Shown here piece by piece: positions 44,670 to 60,519 of a stretch of DNA of 64,000 nt. The notes under the pieces were generated by a model that searched no databases, was not told the DNA's origin, and was given only the letters and a program-made list of their open reading frames with translations. Location of the stretch: the NCBI GenBank assembly GCA_016748015.1, contig JAAOMT010000183.1:78272-142271 (forward strand), read 5' to 3'. How positions within the stretch are numbered: the first letter of the stretch is position 1; each line of letters opens with the position of its first letter. A program made the translations under genes and the position numbers. The DNA comes from Geosiphon pyriformis. Lineage: Eukaryota; Glomeromycota; Glomeromycetes; Archaeosporales; Geosiphonaceae.

Positions 44670-46930
44670 TTTTTATATGCTTTAATGAGTGCAGCCCAAA
44701 AACAATCTAGTACTATATATTAAAGAAATAATCTAAACTAGACGTTAATCATGCACTTTTTACACATGACTAGTCACTTGAACCAATCAAGGACACATTA
44801 TGCTGAAACAATAGGAGGTGGGAATAATCTCAACCCACAAATTTTTTCAATAACACCATTCAGATTCCTAGAATCAAAAATAAACTCACTAAGAAATAAT
44901 CTAGTAGATTCAACACTACTCCTAATTTTAACACCTGACATCCGTTACAAAGCTATAACACACTCAACAGTATCCTTACTCAAGAGAGAAGATTTGATGG
45001 TCTACATATTATCATAATCCATGCCACCAAAGTCAACTTCAGATCTAAGACAAGCAAAGTCCTTAGACATACTAACCATAAGATTGGCAAAATTGTTAGA
45101 AGCATATTTCATAGAAAAAAGATCTTTCTCAACTTGAACAGCTTTAATAGCATTATCATCAAGGAGACGAGATACCAAGACAACCAAAAAGCCAACAGAT
45201 TCAACAATAAACTTTACCAAAGCAGCCAAATCCGAAATTTGCTTTTCCAAAGAGTTCAATCTGGACCCAACCACAGGATTAACAACAGCCACAGGAGAGG
45301 CAAAAGCCACCAAAAGAGGAAATTCAGACATAACAGGAGGAGCAGATGTCTTAGCATAAGACAAAGAACCAACAAAATTTGGTTTGAATATCTTGGAAGC
45401 CTTAGAAAAAGAAGGTGAAACAACTTTACAGTCTACAGCCAAGTGATCTGTTTCTTGACACTGAAAACAATGCTGACAACCAGAGGTTTCCCATCAAATA
45501 TGGCATTTTCTTAAGGTATCAGTTTTGACAACTGCAGAGTCCAAATCAACTTGAGAACCAAATATAACCAGAGCAAACCAGGAACAACGACCAGAATCAG
45601 ACGAACAAGGAATAAAACAAGTCCAGCCACCAACCTGTAAGATTATATTACTAATCTCAAAGGCAGTACAGCCAAGAGAAAGATTGACCAGCTTGGCTTT
45701 AAACCTATTACAAAACACAATAGTTTCTTGTTGATTCACCAAAGGGAGGATTCTAACATTATCCTTGCCCACTAAAACTAATCAATGATTTAAAGCAAAC
45801 ACAACAGAATCCAACTTTTTAAAATAAACCACCACATACTGCCAAATGCCAGCAGGCTTCAGCACAACACAAGTGACACTTCCAAACACACTAAGAGCTG
45901 TCTTAATGTCAGCAGCAGATACACCCAAGGGCACATCACGCAGCACAACAGCAGCAGAAAAAGAACCAGACTCAGAAACCACTAAAGACTTGGCAATTTT
46001 GAGAGTGGCCAAATGTACAGAGCTTGTAAGCTCAACCAAAAATGCAGCTTCCAAAGATACTTGAGAAGCAAACTCCACACAAAACAGCTTCACATTGTCT
46101 TTTAATACTGACTTTATACCCAAGAAACCATGTACTGACTGAAAAACAGCCTTGACATAAGCCAATTTGATTTTAAAGGTAGCATTAAGCACCAGAGTAG
46201 AGATCACCCACTCAGCAAACCTTTGACGACTAGTAATAATTTCTCAAGTACTACCAAAAGTAACACCAAAAACTAGAGAAGGAGATGATTCAGTTTCTAT
46301 TTGATCAATCCAGTTCTCAAAAACAGGTAATCTAACTGGAGAAAATTGTTTTGCTTCTAAAACTGGTAATAATCTGCTGAAAGACACCACATTTGGCAAC
46401 ACAGTCAGTGATTGATCTTGGCCCATCTTGGATGATGTGTTGGATGATACTATAGAGATCTCATCTAAGATCTTATTGGAAACCACAAAGGGGTTCAGTG
46501 TAACAATAGCAGAGGCAAGTGACTGCCTCCACTTTTCTGAACTTTTGGTCTTTTTGACCATTTTTTTTGAAAAGGCGATGCTAGAAGCACCAGGTGTTGA
46601 ATTTATAGAGGGAAAAACCAGCTTATTTACTGGTCTATTATTAAAAACTTTTGGGCTCTTAGTCGGAGTGGAGACAACATTGGAACTAATCTAAGTGTGT
46701 CTCTTTGAGGGAACTTTGACTGGTGAAAAACCAGCCAAAGATGAGAAAGTTGCTTTAGTAGCTACCAAAGGCAGCTTTTCATGATTACTGGGTAAAAGGA
46801 AGACTTCTAAAACATTCTGTCTAGTTGCTTTTACAACAGAGAGATCTTTTCTGGTTGAAATTTTATTAGATATCTCAGGAAAGATATCAGGTGCAGCTTT
46901 TTTACTCTTTGCTCTGATCATGATCATAAA
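44670..46930 (-). mobile_element. ORF1-only LINE (half-LINE) with shared 3' tail
   Basis: On the minus strand a LINE-type ORF1 (46927-44780) is followed directly by a 3' tail at 44780-44670 that closely resembles the tail of LINE1 (30000-30105): both have a TGCATGATT core, CTAGTTTAGAT.ATTTCTTT and CACTCATTAAA in order. No endonuclease, RT or RNase H lies between. The 5' end carries a poly-T/poly-A stretch (46950-46975). At about 2.3 kb it resembles the mammalian HAL1 layout, an ORF1-only element that may depend on a full LINE for movement. Confidence 0.7.
44790..46927 (-). pseudogene. LINE ORF1 with RRM-like and zinc-knuckle parts (Trp codons changed to stops)
   Basis: Nucleic-acid-binding LINE protein, minus strand. 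Pieces: 46927-46691 and 46561-46244 (basic, Ser-rich N-terminus; FENWIDQIETESSP), 46207-45782 (FKIKLAYVKAVFQSVHG; VVLRDVPLGVSAADIKTAL, RRM-like), 45772-45494 (GKDNVRILPLVNQQ), the zinc knuckle CQHCFQCQETDHLAVDC at 45435-45485, and 45442-45002 (long helical LEKQISDLAALVKFIVE; DFGGMDYDNM). Downstream, frame-coherent RMSG, SSVESTRLFLSEFIFDSRN runs to a stop near 44783. The breaks at about 46242, 45780 and 45491 are TGA where Trp is expected, and the one near 44955 is TAA in place of Trp. This ORF1 differs from LINE1's. Confidence 0.78.
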
Positions 46931-47454
46931 ATTAAGGAAACAAAGAGTTTTTTTTTTTAGCTTTTTTTTTTTGTTTAAAATAATAATAATAAAAACATAT
47001 TGATTAATTTTAATTTAAATTAACTTTTGGTTATATTTTTTAATACATTAATTTTTAACTAATTTTTACTGGTTTTAAAAACAAAACAAACCATATTTTT
47101 ATACATGTTTTTATTCTAAAATTATAGCTTAGCCATTCAATAGTCTTAACTTGAATTCCATTGAAAACTTATGGACTATTGTAAAAAAGAATGTAAAAAA
47201 TAATTTTTTAATATATAATGAAAAATATATATATTTTTAATGTTTTGATTTTTACTTTTTAAGAGCAATTATTTTCTTGATTTAGAGTTCAGGATCACGT
47301 TTATGGGTTACGATCTTGCATCATTGTTAACCAATAAGACCGTAGCCACAGTACACTAAAATCTGAGGTATAAAAATGTTCATTCGTTCAAACTTTACTA
47401 AAACGACCTTTAAAAGAATCCTTTGGAGGTGTTTTGTCTTTTTAGTCGCCTATT
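46931..47454. other. AT-rich gap upstream of the 47455 gene
   Basis: Nothing recognised. The last 180 bases are more GC-balanced and probably include the promoter and leader of the following gene. Confidence 0.35.
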
Positions 47455-48318
47455 ATGACAACCCTCTTTTTTACGTCAAGTTCTTGCGCGGAAAACGCGT
47501 GTAACGGCCTTGTTAATCCTTTGCACAGCCTGTCCAACCAAATATTCGCTGGAGCCGGATTTCCATCTTCAATCAACATTCTCAAAGAGCAAAAATATTT
47601 GGAAAATGTTAGTAAGATTCCTTTCCGTGAACAAAAAGAAATAGCATGTGAACAAAAGGAAGCTTGTGGCAGTCAAAGTAATTGGGAGCACTTTTCTCAT
47701 GTATGGCACGAGGAAAACATTTATCAGGAGGATTTTCTAACTGATACCGAAGTCGAAGAATATAGGCAGGAATGGAGTGATGAGTATTTCACCAAAATTT
47801 ATGTGGAGAAGCACGGCCTAGAACAATCGCCGCAAGCTACAGTGTTTTCTAATGGAAGCAAAAAAGTGAGACGCAACTCTTACTTAGGGGAATTTCAAGA
47901 AATTGACATTATGAATGAGAGTTTCCAATCGTTTCATCAATCGTCCTTTATTAAAGAATATTCCGCTTCAAAAGCTCAATATCATATGAAGAAACCCATT
48001 GCTTCTCCTATTTTCCAGACACCTCATTGTGATCTGTTCCAAGCGTGTTTTTACTTGTTGGATGATCTTCTCATTACTCTTGAATCACGCTCCACTGAGA
48101 CTACGCGTAGGCCGTGTCCTGAAGCCGAATGGGATTGGGGCAGGTTATTCTCGGAATCGCGTTGGTACAATCGGGAGAAAGAACGGGACCAAAGCAATCA
48201 GCAAAAGTTGGCGCAAAAAAGGTTGAAGATGCTGATGGGACATTTAACAAGACGAGAGAAGCGAACAGTGGAAAAGGAATGGGAATGGGAATTTTTTGGA
48301 TTGTCAAAACAATACTGA
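47455..48318 (+). CDS. Unrecognised 287-residue protein, possible Pex20/Pex5-type co-receptor
   Basis: A single uninterrupted exon with balanced codon use, unlike the transposon relics, and Met at 47455. I do not recognise it firmly. It has an N-terminal Cys-containing block followed by NPLHSLSNQI (residues 10-30), then aromatic motifs WEHFS, WHEEN and EWSDEYF (residues 77-110). A conserved Cys, an NPL-L segment and WxxxF/Y motifs are features of the peroxisomal co-receptors Pex20/Pex18 and of Pex5, where they bind Pex14. The C-terminal third is very charged (DWGRLFSES, KRLKMLMGHLTRREKR). No membrane span or signal peptide. The peroxin idea is a weak inference; a lineage-specific protein is equally likely. 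Confidence 0.6.
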   Translation: MTTLFFTSSSCAENACNGLVNPLHSLSNQIFAGAGFPSSINILKEQKYLENVSKIPFREQKEIACEQKEACGSQSNWEHFSHVWHEENIYQEDFLTDTEVEEYRQEWSDEYFTKIYVEKHGLEQSPQATVFSNGSKKVRRNSYLGEFQEIDIMNESFQSFHQSSFIKEYSASKAQYHMKKPIASPIFQTPHCDLFQACFYLLDDLLITLESRSTETTRRPCPEAEWDWGRLFSESRWYNREKERDQSNQQKLAQKRLKMLMGHLTRREKRTVEKEWEWEFFGLSKQY

Positions 48319-48582
48319 ATTTTTAGGTCATTTTGTAATATTTAATTTTGTAGAATAATTTTATTAGAAAAATCTTCCAACGCGAGCATACAAATAACGT
48401 AATCTGTTTTTAATCTGTAAATAAAATTTTAATCTTCAATTGAGTATAATAGATTTGCGGATTTGTTGTGTTTGCTCAGTTAATAACGTCAGACTTTAAT
48501 TTACTTGTACCTATAACCACGTGAAACATTTAAAAAGGATAAGTACTACATTGAGAAAAAGACAAAATGCTTGACTACCATT

Positions 48583-49399
48583 ATGCCGGTAAGGCAAAAA
48601 GCAATTATCTTGGTTGTTTTATTGATACTTGTTGAAATTGAAGCTCTTTTATTGCACAGGCTTATCATTCTCGTTTCAATGAAAATACGGAATACCGTAT
48701 CCTGGGCAACATGGCTATGTTGCCCATCAAAACAAAATTGAGAGGTCCCGCAACCCCTGGTAAGCTGTTTTTTTTCAACGGACTTGAATAGAAAGGAATG
48801 ACTAGCTAAAAAATATTTTATGCGCTTGTTCATATTTTCTTTTTATTTTTTATTTCCTTTTGAATCTGAAAAGCTCCACCTGGCGAAGACGATATCATTG
48901 ACGAAGCACTTGATTTATTTCGAGCAAACTGTCTTTTTCGTAATTTTGAAATCAAAGGAAATGCGGATCGTGTGCTTATATACATGATCCTTTTTATTTC
49001 GGACTGTCTTTCCAAGTTAAAAGATAATCAATCAACGCCTAAAGAGGGACAAAAACTGTTGGGCACGCGTGCATTGGATCATTTCGCTCTACCAGGGGAT
49101 CCAACCTTTCCTCTGAATGCTTTATATGCACCTCCGGCGAATAAGGGAGACGCTGGTTTGTTTTAAATCTTTCTCTTGTAACTAATGCTTTGGTAAGAGG
49201 TGGGATAGTAAAAAAACTTGCATCTTACTAATCAGTGTGATTATCTGATCGTGCCACTTAAGATTTGCTTCGCCAGTATTTGGCACAACTTCGTCAGGAA
49301 TTGGCTATTCGGTTGGTGGAAAGAGTTTATATAGATGGAAAATTAAGCAAGTGGTGGATGTTGTTTCATAAAAGAAAATTTATGAACAAATCCTTGTAA
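48583..49399 (+). CDS. ARPC3: Arp2/3 complex subunit 3 (p21-Arc)
   Basis: Structural subunit of the Arp2/3 complex that nucleates branched actin. Four exons: 48583-48588, 48660-48760, 48874-49155 and 49263-49399. The first exon encodes only Met-Pro; exon 2 begins [20 protein letters not shown] and [13 protein letters not shown]; exon 3 has [36 protein letters not shown] and [21 protein letters not shown]; exon 4 ends [37 protein letters not shown]. These match the family nearly end to end and the length (about 174 residues) is normal. An upstream ATG at 48567 is out of frame with exon 2, so 48583 is the start. Confidence 0.95.
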
Positions 49400-49673
49400 A
49401 AACGTATTTTATGTTTTCCCATCAATCCTCTCATCTCTTAATTGAAATTACCTATTTGCCTTCAAAGTTATAGCTTTTGTTAACGATAGAATTGAGGTTC
49501 AAATTTTATTTGCTGATAAAGGCGTCTACACAGGTTGGGTAAAGAGAGATAACATTTGAAAAGCACTAGTAATTCCAAGGCTACAGGTTTGAAATTTCAT
49601 CCTCTAAAATGAACGAGAAAATCTTCATTCGAATAAAATTATGTAAGATTATTAGTATTTTCTTTGTGCCGCA
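49400..49673. other. Tail-to-tail gap between ARPC3 and ORC4
   Basis: 274 bp between convergent genes; contains only presumed 3' untranslated sequence. Confidence 0.4.
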
Positions 49674-51584
49674 CTATTCTTGTCCCCACCGTTGTATTTC
49701 AATAGGGCAATTGGCGAAACTCAATACAGCCCGAGTGATCTGTAATGGGTCAAGCATAACCCTCATCATTCTATATTCCTTTTGGCATTTTGTCGATGCT
49801 TGATCGGAAGTCACGAGTTCAATGGCTATCAAATGTTCGAAAGATTTCAAAGCTACACCCCATTTATACATTCTCATATTGCCTTTTCCTCTCACTGCCT
49901 GGTCATTCATAAAATTCTTGTATTGGTCATAAACCATACAAAAATTGAATGTGGGACTTTCGGGAGTCACGATGTGTTTTATCGCGATTAATAGGCAAAG
50001 TTCAAGATGAGAAAGGCCTGTTATGAAAGGAGCTTTTCATCGTTAGCTTGATTATTTGGGAACAATCACTTTTAAACTTCACCTTTGACTAGTTCAATTT
50101 TCGCCTCAGCTTGTTGCAACATCCCTGATTCATAAAAATCTGATGGGACAAGATATTTCTTGTCTAGGGATAATTCAGCAACTGGTTTAAACTACACAAA
50201 GAATGAAAAATAAAAATTCAGCTCAAATTATTTTTGTTAATAATTTGATGGAAAACTTACACATAAATTGTAAAATCCTCGAAGTCCTCTCAATGAATCG
50301 AAAATCCGTCTCAAGGTTTTTAAAAAATTATCGTTATCGAATAATTCCTAATTGTGACAATTAACGATAATTGCATTCAAGTATTATATATAGAATCGAA
50401 ATTTTTTGGAATGGTCATCACTTACTTCTATTTTCTGGTTGAAGTCATCACTGTAATTCTGATCTATTTCTCCAACTTTATCATTCAGACGAATAACACT
50501 TTTGGCCATTTCTATGTATAAATTAAAGTTTTCCGGGGGATATAGATGAACTTGGCGATGAGAAAAACGCGATTTGACCCGTTTTTCCAGCAAAGTAAGC
50601 GCATTCTAAAATATCAATCTATAAGTTTGAAAATTTGAAAATTTTGAATCTCATAAACATCTCATACCAGGCGGCAAGTCATCCCAATAACAGCGATGGG
50701 AGCCTGATTACTTTGAGATACGTCAAAAAGATTGTAGAGGAGAGCTTGTTTATTATGTTGAGCAAATAAATCAAATTCATCCAAAAGAAATATGATCGGT
50801 TTGCTGGTATCTTTGTTGCCCGATTTTAAGAGCCCCAAAATATAATTGAGCGAATCTGCAAATGAACGCTAAAAATTATAACAATTTCTTAAGGGCTATA
50901 TAAAAAAGGTTGCTTGTAACCAGAAAAATCAAAAAATATCTTTATCTCGATATTTACAAAAACTTGACCTTCAAGTTGCGGTTGAAGAGAAAGTTGACGC
51001 ACTATTTCTCGAAGCGCGAGGCGATCATTAGTTTGCGGAAAGCCGTTTAGTTCGATGCAGAAAAAGTCGTCGCCATAGGCCGCTTTTAGTTCTTGTAGAG
51101 CTTTCCTTACGATCTTTTATAAAATAAATCAGTATAATCAATATGTATAAATCGGAGAAATTTAATTATGATTTGATTTGGAAGCGCACAAAACAAGTAC
51201 TGTGGTTTTGCCTGTCCCACTTGGCCCAATAATCAAGCAAGTATTGCTTTCACCAAGTGTAACGGTCCGCCCAAGTAGCTCAAGTATTGTGCTGCTTATT
51301 TAAGTAGAGGGTCAAGCTTTGATTCTTTGAAGCTTTTAAAATTAAAAAGGTATGATAAATTACTTATACTCGTCTTCCAATCCGAACAATTTTTCTGGCA
51401 GAGCTCTTTCTGAAAGCCTATCCATTAATATTTGCCGAGTTCGCTTTATATTTTCTTCATCTAGACCAGTAATTCCTCTTGGACGTTTATGCGAAGCCGT
51501 TCCTTTTTCTTTGGTAGAATTCTCAAAAGGCGATAGGCTATCTATTATACTTCCTGTTTGAAGTTGTCGCGTTGAGCGCTTCAT
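49674..51584 (-). CDS. ORC4: Origin recognition complex subunit 4
   Basis: AAA+ subunit of the complex that marks replication origins and loads MCM. Minus strand, several exons. The first has a basic leader ending in [19 protein letters not shown] (51455-51367). Next comes [15 protein letters not shown] and the Walker A loop GPSGTGKTT (about 51210-51240), [19 protein letters not shown] (51015-51070), the Walker B box [15 protein letters not shown] (50770-50820), VIGMTCRL (50670-50700), [18 protein letters not shown] with the sensor Arg (50530-50590), and [16 protein letters not shown] (50150-50190). The last exon (about 50026-49674) gives the winged-helix end [15 protein letters not shown] to [12 protein letters not shown]. 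Start at 51584 is preferred; an in-frame Met at 51680 exists. Confidence 0.92.
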
Positions 51585-52196
51585 TAGAGCAATTTGACCA
51601 AAGATTTGAATGATGGGAAACACTGCCTGGTAACTTGTAGCATCTATTACGCGTGGGGTCAGATGAACGTCTACTGTCATGTGAAATAATCGAAATAATC
51701 GGCCATCTCGTCATGATCGCGATTAGGCGACACGATACTGTTATCAATTCTTTTTTGCATGAAGATTGGGATGTCCCGTTTTATTTATACCTCCTAGTCC
51801 CAAGAATTGATGATTTGGGAGTTTAAGCTATCGATAATGATTGTCAGTTAAGGAGATAAATTAAGCAAACAATTCAAGAGTTGAGGATCAAATAATTTTA
51901 GAAATAAAGCTCCGGGGTTCCGCTTCAATTTGATCAATGAACCAAGTTATTATAACTGGCGGGAGGGGATCTCAGAAATAATTCCGTCTCAAGCCTGATT
52001 TTTGATTGGTAATCTCCTACTCAGTTCAAGGGTATTAAATAGTCTGTGTCACGAAGTCATACCAAAGTGTATATACAGGTACTTGATATCAAAATAAAAA
52101 AACCCAGAGCTTTCTTAAGTTTCAAATTGCTTTTCCGCTTCCGCTTTCCCTCAAAGATTGACGCGTTTTTCAGTAACGGGAAAGGGGTACCTAAAT
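51585..52196. promoter_or_regulatory. Divergent promoter region of ORC4 and RSP5
   Basis: 612 bp between head-to-head genes. More GC-balanced than the surrounding AT-rich DNA. A small open stretch on the plus strand (52046-52264) overlaps RSP5 exon 1 in another frame and is not considered a gene. No box recognised. Confidence 0.45.
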
Positions 52197-56055
<3,859 letters not shown>

Positions 56056-56903
56056 GAAACTTGATGGTGAATTGTGATTTCCGTTGGTATCCTGCGTGTT
56101 AATTTGTGGACTTTAATTTTCAGTAATCCCGCCCCCTTACATAGGTTACAAATCTCGCCCTATAAAACCCGTCCTTTTAAGCACTCATTTCCACACTTTG
56201 ACATTTATCCTAATTATATTATAAGTTTGACCCACAGCAAGAGAATATGAAGTATATTCCTCACTACGCTTTTATCCTGAGCTTCTCACGTCTCAACATT
56301 TCGATCTTTTTACTGTGAGAGCGGCTTCATTAGTTTTTTTTTGAATTGCTTTGATAAATGATAATTTTTTTATTGAATTTATGCATATCAACCATTTTAT
56401 TATCAATGCAAGCATAGCATTGGCTAAATTTGAGATACATTTTTACTGTTTCGCGTATTCCTTTGACATGTATTAGCTTATATTATAAACTTCTGTAACT
56501 TTTCCTAAAAATTATGTAAAATTGAGCAATATAGGTTAGGAACTGGGTAAATTTAACGAAAAATTTGTGCTTGAGATAGAATTTCATAATTGCACTTTTC
56601 ATTATGCTCTCAATTTTCCCTTGGCTTGAAATTATATATACATATATGTATTAATATATTTAAATACGTCTCAGTTGGATTACACCTTAACCATTGATTA
56701 GATTAGTTGAGACAATAATATAACCCCTTCTAAAATGAAAAAATTTAAGGTTGAAAATGCAATTATGTAGGATAATCGATAAACTGAATTATCCAATAGA
56801 ATTTAATTCTGGTTATCGTCGATCCGCCGTATCATAGTATAAATCAAGTTTTCCAGGCTGAGTTCTGATATTGTTTATCATTCGATTCCTAATTTTATTG
56901 TTC
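56056..56903. other. Intergenic region between RSP5 and QRI7
   Basis: 848 bp with no gene recognised. The left part should hold the RSP5 3' untranslated region, the right part the QRI7 promoter. AT-rich runs near 56640-56670. Confidence 0.4.
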
Positions 56904-58370
56904 ATGTTAAAAATGGCACTTCAGCTACCAAAACCTGGAATTCTGCTCTCATACATTTTTCAAAAGCTTTTGTATTCATCGCCTCGACCTAAAGGAATTC
57001 CATTGAGGAAATCTTCATACTCATCATCAATAGGTCCTAAATCAAAGGAATTCACCGTTCTCGGAATAGAAACCTCATGTGATGATACAGGAGTTGGTAT
57101 CGTAAGATCAAATGGTCATATTTTGAGTGACGTCATTCAATTACAGCAAGAGCTACATGAACCAATGGGTGGTATTGTTCCAACATTAGCAATGCAAGCT
57201 CATCAGAGTCATTTACCCCTTACTATCATAAAAGCGTTAAATGAAGCGAAATTGAATGTGATGAATGATATTGATGTAATCGCTGCCACCAGAGGACCAG
57301 GTCTATCACCCTGTTTAAATGTAGGCCTAATTGCGGGAAAAGTGTTGGCAGCAGCTCTAAGGTATCGAATTCATATTGTCTTAGTAAAAGAAAATAGCTG
57401 GCTTGAAACTCATTCATATCAATTATACATGAACAAGGAAACCATTGATTGGAGTTCACCATATGGCATGTAACTAATTGGTGATCATTTATAACAAAAT
57501 AGAAGGCTATGTAATTATATTTGAATTATTTATTTAAAGGAAGCTCATGCTTTAACAGTACGGCTCACCAATAAAGAGTTAAAGTTTCCCTTTATGGCGC
57601 TGCTCATATCTGGTGGCCACACTTTAATTCTCATAGTGCATGGAGTTAATCATTATACGCAACTTGGTACAACGCTTGATGATTCTATTGGAGAAGCATA
57701 CGATAAGATTGCTCGTTTTTTAAAGTTAAATTGGACCAAAGGTCGGGGTGGAGGGCTTGGTGAGGCTTTGGAAAAGGCTGCTTTCGACGGAGACCCGAGA
57801 AAGTATTCCCTTCCAACGCCAATGACGAAGACCAAGCAAACAAAAGAATGTCCCAATTTAAGCTTTAGTGGACTAAAAACTTCAACAATTTTATTAGTAG
57901 AAAAAGAAAAATTGGACATTGAAGATCTTCAAGTGAAAAGAGACATTGCAGCTGCATTTCAATTCACAGCGATACAACATTTGATAAATAAATTGGTGCT
58001 GGCTTTTGAATGGTGCAAAAAACGAAATATTTCATTGACAGCTTTGGTTGTGAGCGGAGGGGTAGCACGTAATAAAGCCATTCGTATGAGGTAACTTACC
58101 CTACCTTTTTCACAGTAAAGTTCTTTTGAAACTGTCATGCTCAATTCCACGCACGAATTCACATACAGTCTAGAAAAGACTGCACTTGATCGATACAGCT
58201 TGCAATTGATTTGTCCAGCACCTCACTTATGTTCCGATAATGGGGTCATGATCGCATGGGCAGGTGTTGAACGTTATCGAGTTGGGCTAGTAGATGATTA
58301 TACAATTAATCACATCCCTAAATGGCCTATTGAAAATCTAGGTTCAGGTCCGATGCAAAGTCCCCGATGA
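56904..58370 (+). CDS. QRI7: Mitochondrial tRNA N6-threonylcarbamoyladenosine transferase (Qri7/OSGEPL1)
   Basis: Transfers the threonylcarbamoyl group to A37 of mitochondrial tRNAs. Four exons: 56904-57361, 57438-57475, 57540-58090, 58169-58370. The basic, Ser-rich N-terminus (LLYSSPRPKG, RKSSYSSS) looks like a mitochondrial presequence. Family motifs: GIETSCDDTGVGIV, MGGIVPTLA, TRGPGLSPCLNVG, the metal-binding HHM-EAH across exons 2 and 3, LISGGHT, DDSIGEAYDKIAR, NLSFSGLKTS, VVSGGVARN and SDNGVMIAWAG. Joining HHM to EAH needs a GC donor at 57476; a GT donor four bases later with an acceptor at 57543 gives HHMASH instead. The GC-AG form keeps the conserved Glu and is preferred. Confidence 0.94.
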
Positions 58371-58589
58371 TGTTATTGATAATACTCTATTATATGATTG
58401 CTTGAATTTTTACATTGAGGCATTTCAATAGATCCCAGATTGTAGATGTTCCCACGTCGTATTATATGATTTACACCGAAGCTCGTCTTGGTAGAATTCC
58501 ATGCTAAATTAATGCTATCCTGGGTTTCGTGAAGGAATATTATTTGGGATTAAAGATTTAAAAGACATAAAATTTGATTTGATTCCAAT

Positions 58590-59604
58590 TATACTTACTT
58601 CTCCTACTACGTGATTTTGTGCCCGTTCTTGACACATGAACACGCTTTATTTTTGGCCTATTTGCTATCCTTTCAACCTCGGCTAGAGACAAAAAAATCA
58701 GTATTATCAAATAGATATTAATTTTTTCCTATTGCATATGAGATATAATTGGCAGTATGAGGTTTCTAACCTTCTCTAACTCTTTCCATTGCAGCTTGTC
58801 TTTCGCGTTCTTCGCGTTCCTCGCGCTCACGTTCCTCATGTTCACGTTCTTGTCGTTCACGCTCCCTCTCCTCTTCTTCTACGATCCGCTTTCGTTCCTT
58901 CAGGTGATAAATTCGTGAAACCAATGAAATTAAACAACAAAATTTTCGAATTTAAATATAGAGTTATCCACAGACCGTTGTCATGCCTTCCCAAGATGGA
59001 TCGGACAAGACGTGTTGCGTATGCACACTTTGAGACAAAATATTTATCCATAAATCCAGCAATTTATCTGTCTGCTCAACTGTACTTGTGAATCGCTTTT
59101 AGTACCAGATGAAAGTAGAAGCACGAAATCCAAAAAGAAATCACTTTTAAGATGTCAGGTAATGCTTTGAAAATGCCTCTACGCTTTAACCGGAGATATT
59201 TAATTGTATATCATTAATCTTACTCTCAATTTGTTCCGCGTTTGATCTAAATTCTCGTTCACTTTGCTGAAGATACGGTTGATCTCGATCAAATCATTAT
59301 ATTCTTGTTGTAGCGCGTCATTTTGCTCAACAACTTCTGTTTCCTGTGTGAGATCATCTGGTAATACATCCTCAAAAGAGGTGCCCTTTCCAGCATCTTC
59401 ACCCGCTAATAAATTACCACCCAAGGACACTGTGGAAACCCCAAAAGCCGGATGATTAGAAGTGTGGTTAAATTGTTGTTGTTTTTGCTGCGCAGTGCCA
59501 CTATTTGTGTCGATAAAATTCTGCTCTTCTAGCCATATTGAATCAACGTTGTCGCCGTTCAAAAGGGAGTTATCAGGAAATTCTTGTTCGTCGAGAGATG
59601 TCAT
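58590..59604 (-). CDS. DUO1: DASH complex subunit Duo1
   Basis: Subunit of the fungal DASH/Dam1 ring that couples kinetochores to microtubules. Minus strand exons: 59604-59224, 59095-58976, 58897-58771 and 58682 to about 58593. Exon 1 has an Asp/Glu-rich leader and ends in the Duo1 helix EYNDLIEINRIFSKVNENLD. Exon 2 continues TVEQTDKLLDLWINILSQS and DPSWEGM, the characteristic core. Exon 3 is an extremely charged Glu/Arg helix (EEERERERQEREHEEREREE-like), and exon 4 is basic (RPKIKRVHVSRTGTKSRSRR), as in the tails of other Duo1 proteins. The last few residues and stop are uncertain (a donor at about 58592 or read-through). Supports a fungal origin. Converges on QRI7. Confidence 0.87.
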
Positions 59605-60519
59605 AAGGACAGTTTAGGTTTATTGGCAAAACTTCAATTGGATGAAAGCAAATAATTCGAATTAAATACAAGAAAATTTTGTAAATTGTGATTCTAATAA
59701 AAACTTTAACCTTTGAATCTTATATTTGATTTATTTGTTTAAAAAAAACCAATCCAATGAGGTAATTGTAACACATTCCTCATTCGAAGTTCAATAATAT
59801 GTATATATATATATAACATTTATTGAATTATCATGATAGTATTAATCAATTAAGTAAGTTTATTTTTTAATAGTGATTGTAACTTCATTTAAATAAGTAT
59901 ACTAAAAAATATTGAGTATTCAAAATCATTAGTTTTTAAAATATTTTAATTATAAATTCTGTAATATTAATTAATAATAAAAGGATTTTATTAAAACATT
60001 ATATTAATAAATGGTTTTTTATTTTAAAATATTGAAATTGCAATTATATTTTAATTAAATATTATATTGGTTGCAATTTATTAAAATATTGTTTTTGGTT
60101 TGTTTATAAAAAAAGGTTTTTCTTAAACTATAATCATTTTTAAGTTAAATAATTTATTTTTTATAATTTTTAAAAAATAATTAACTTTAAAATTATTAAT
60201 TTATAATAATAGATTTAAAAAAATTGAACCAAAAATATTTGTTTTAATAAATTATATTTATTTTAATGTTAAAATTTTAATCTGTTAATTAAAATATATT
60301 TTAAGTTTTGATATTATTAATTTTGTAATATTATATAGTTTAATTGATTTTATAATCTAATAATAACACATATTAAGCCAATTATAAAAATTAAAATAAT
60401 TTTATAATATTCGAATCAAATTTTATTTAATAATAATATATTTTAAATTTAATTATATAAAATATTTAATAAAAAAATTTTTTTTTTGTTAATTTTCTGG
60501 CCATAATGAAAGCTAAAGA
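59605..60519. other. AT-rich intergenic DNA
   Basis: No gene seen. The first 150 bases are the probable DUO1 promoter; the rest is nearly pure A/T with many AATTATT-like short repeats and may be a decayed mobile element. Confidence 0.4.

Noticed and set aside
48129..48326. Alternative frames inside the 47455 gene
   Set aside because: They overlap the longer intact frame and lack any conserved motif.
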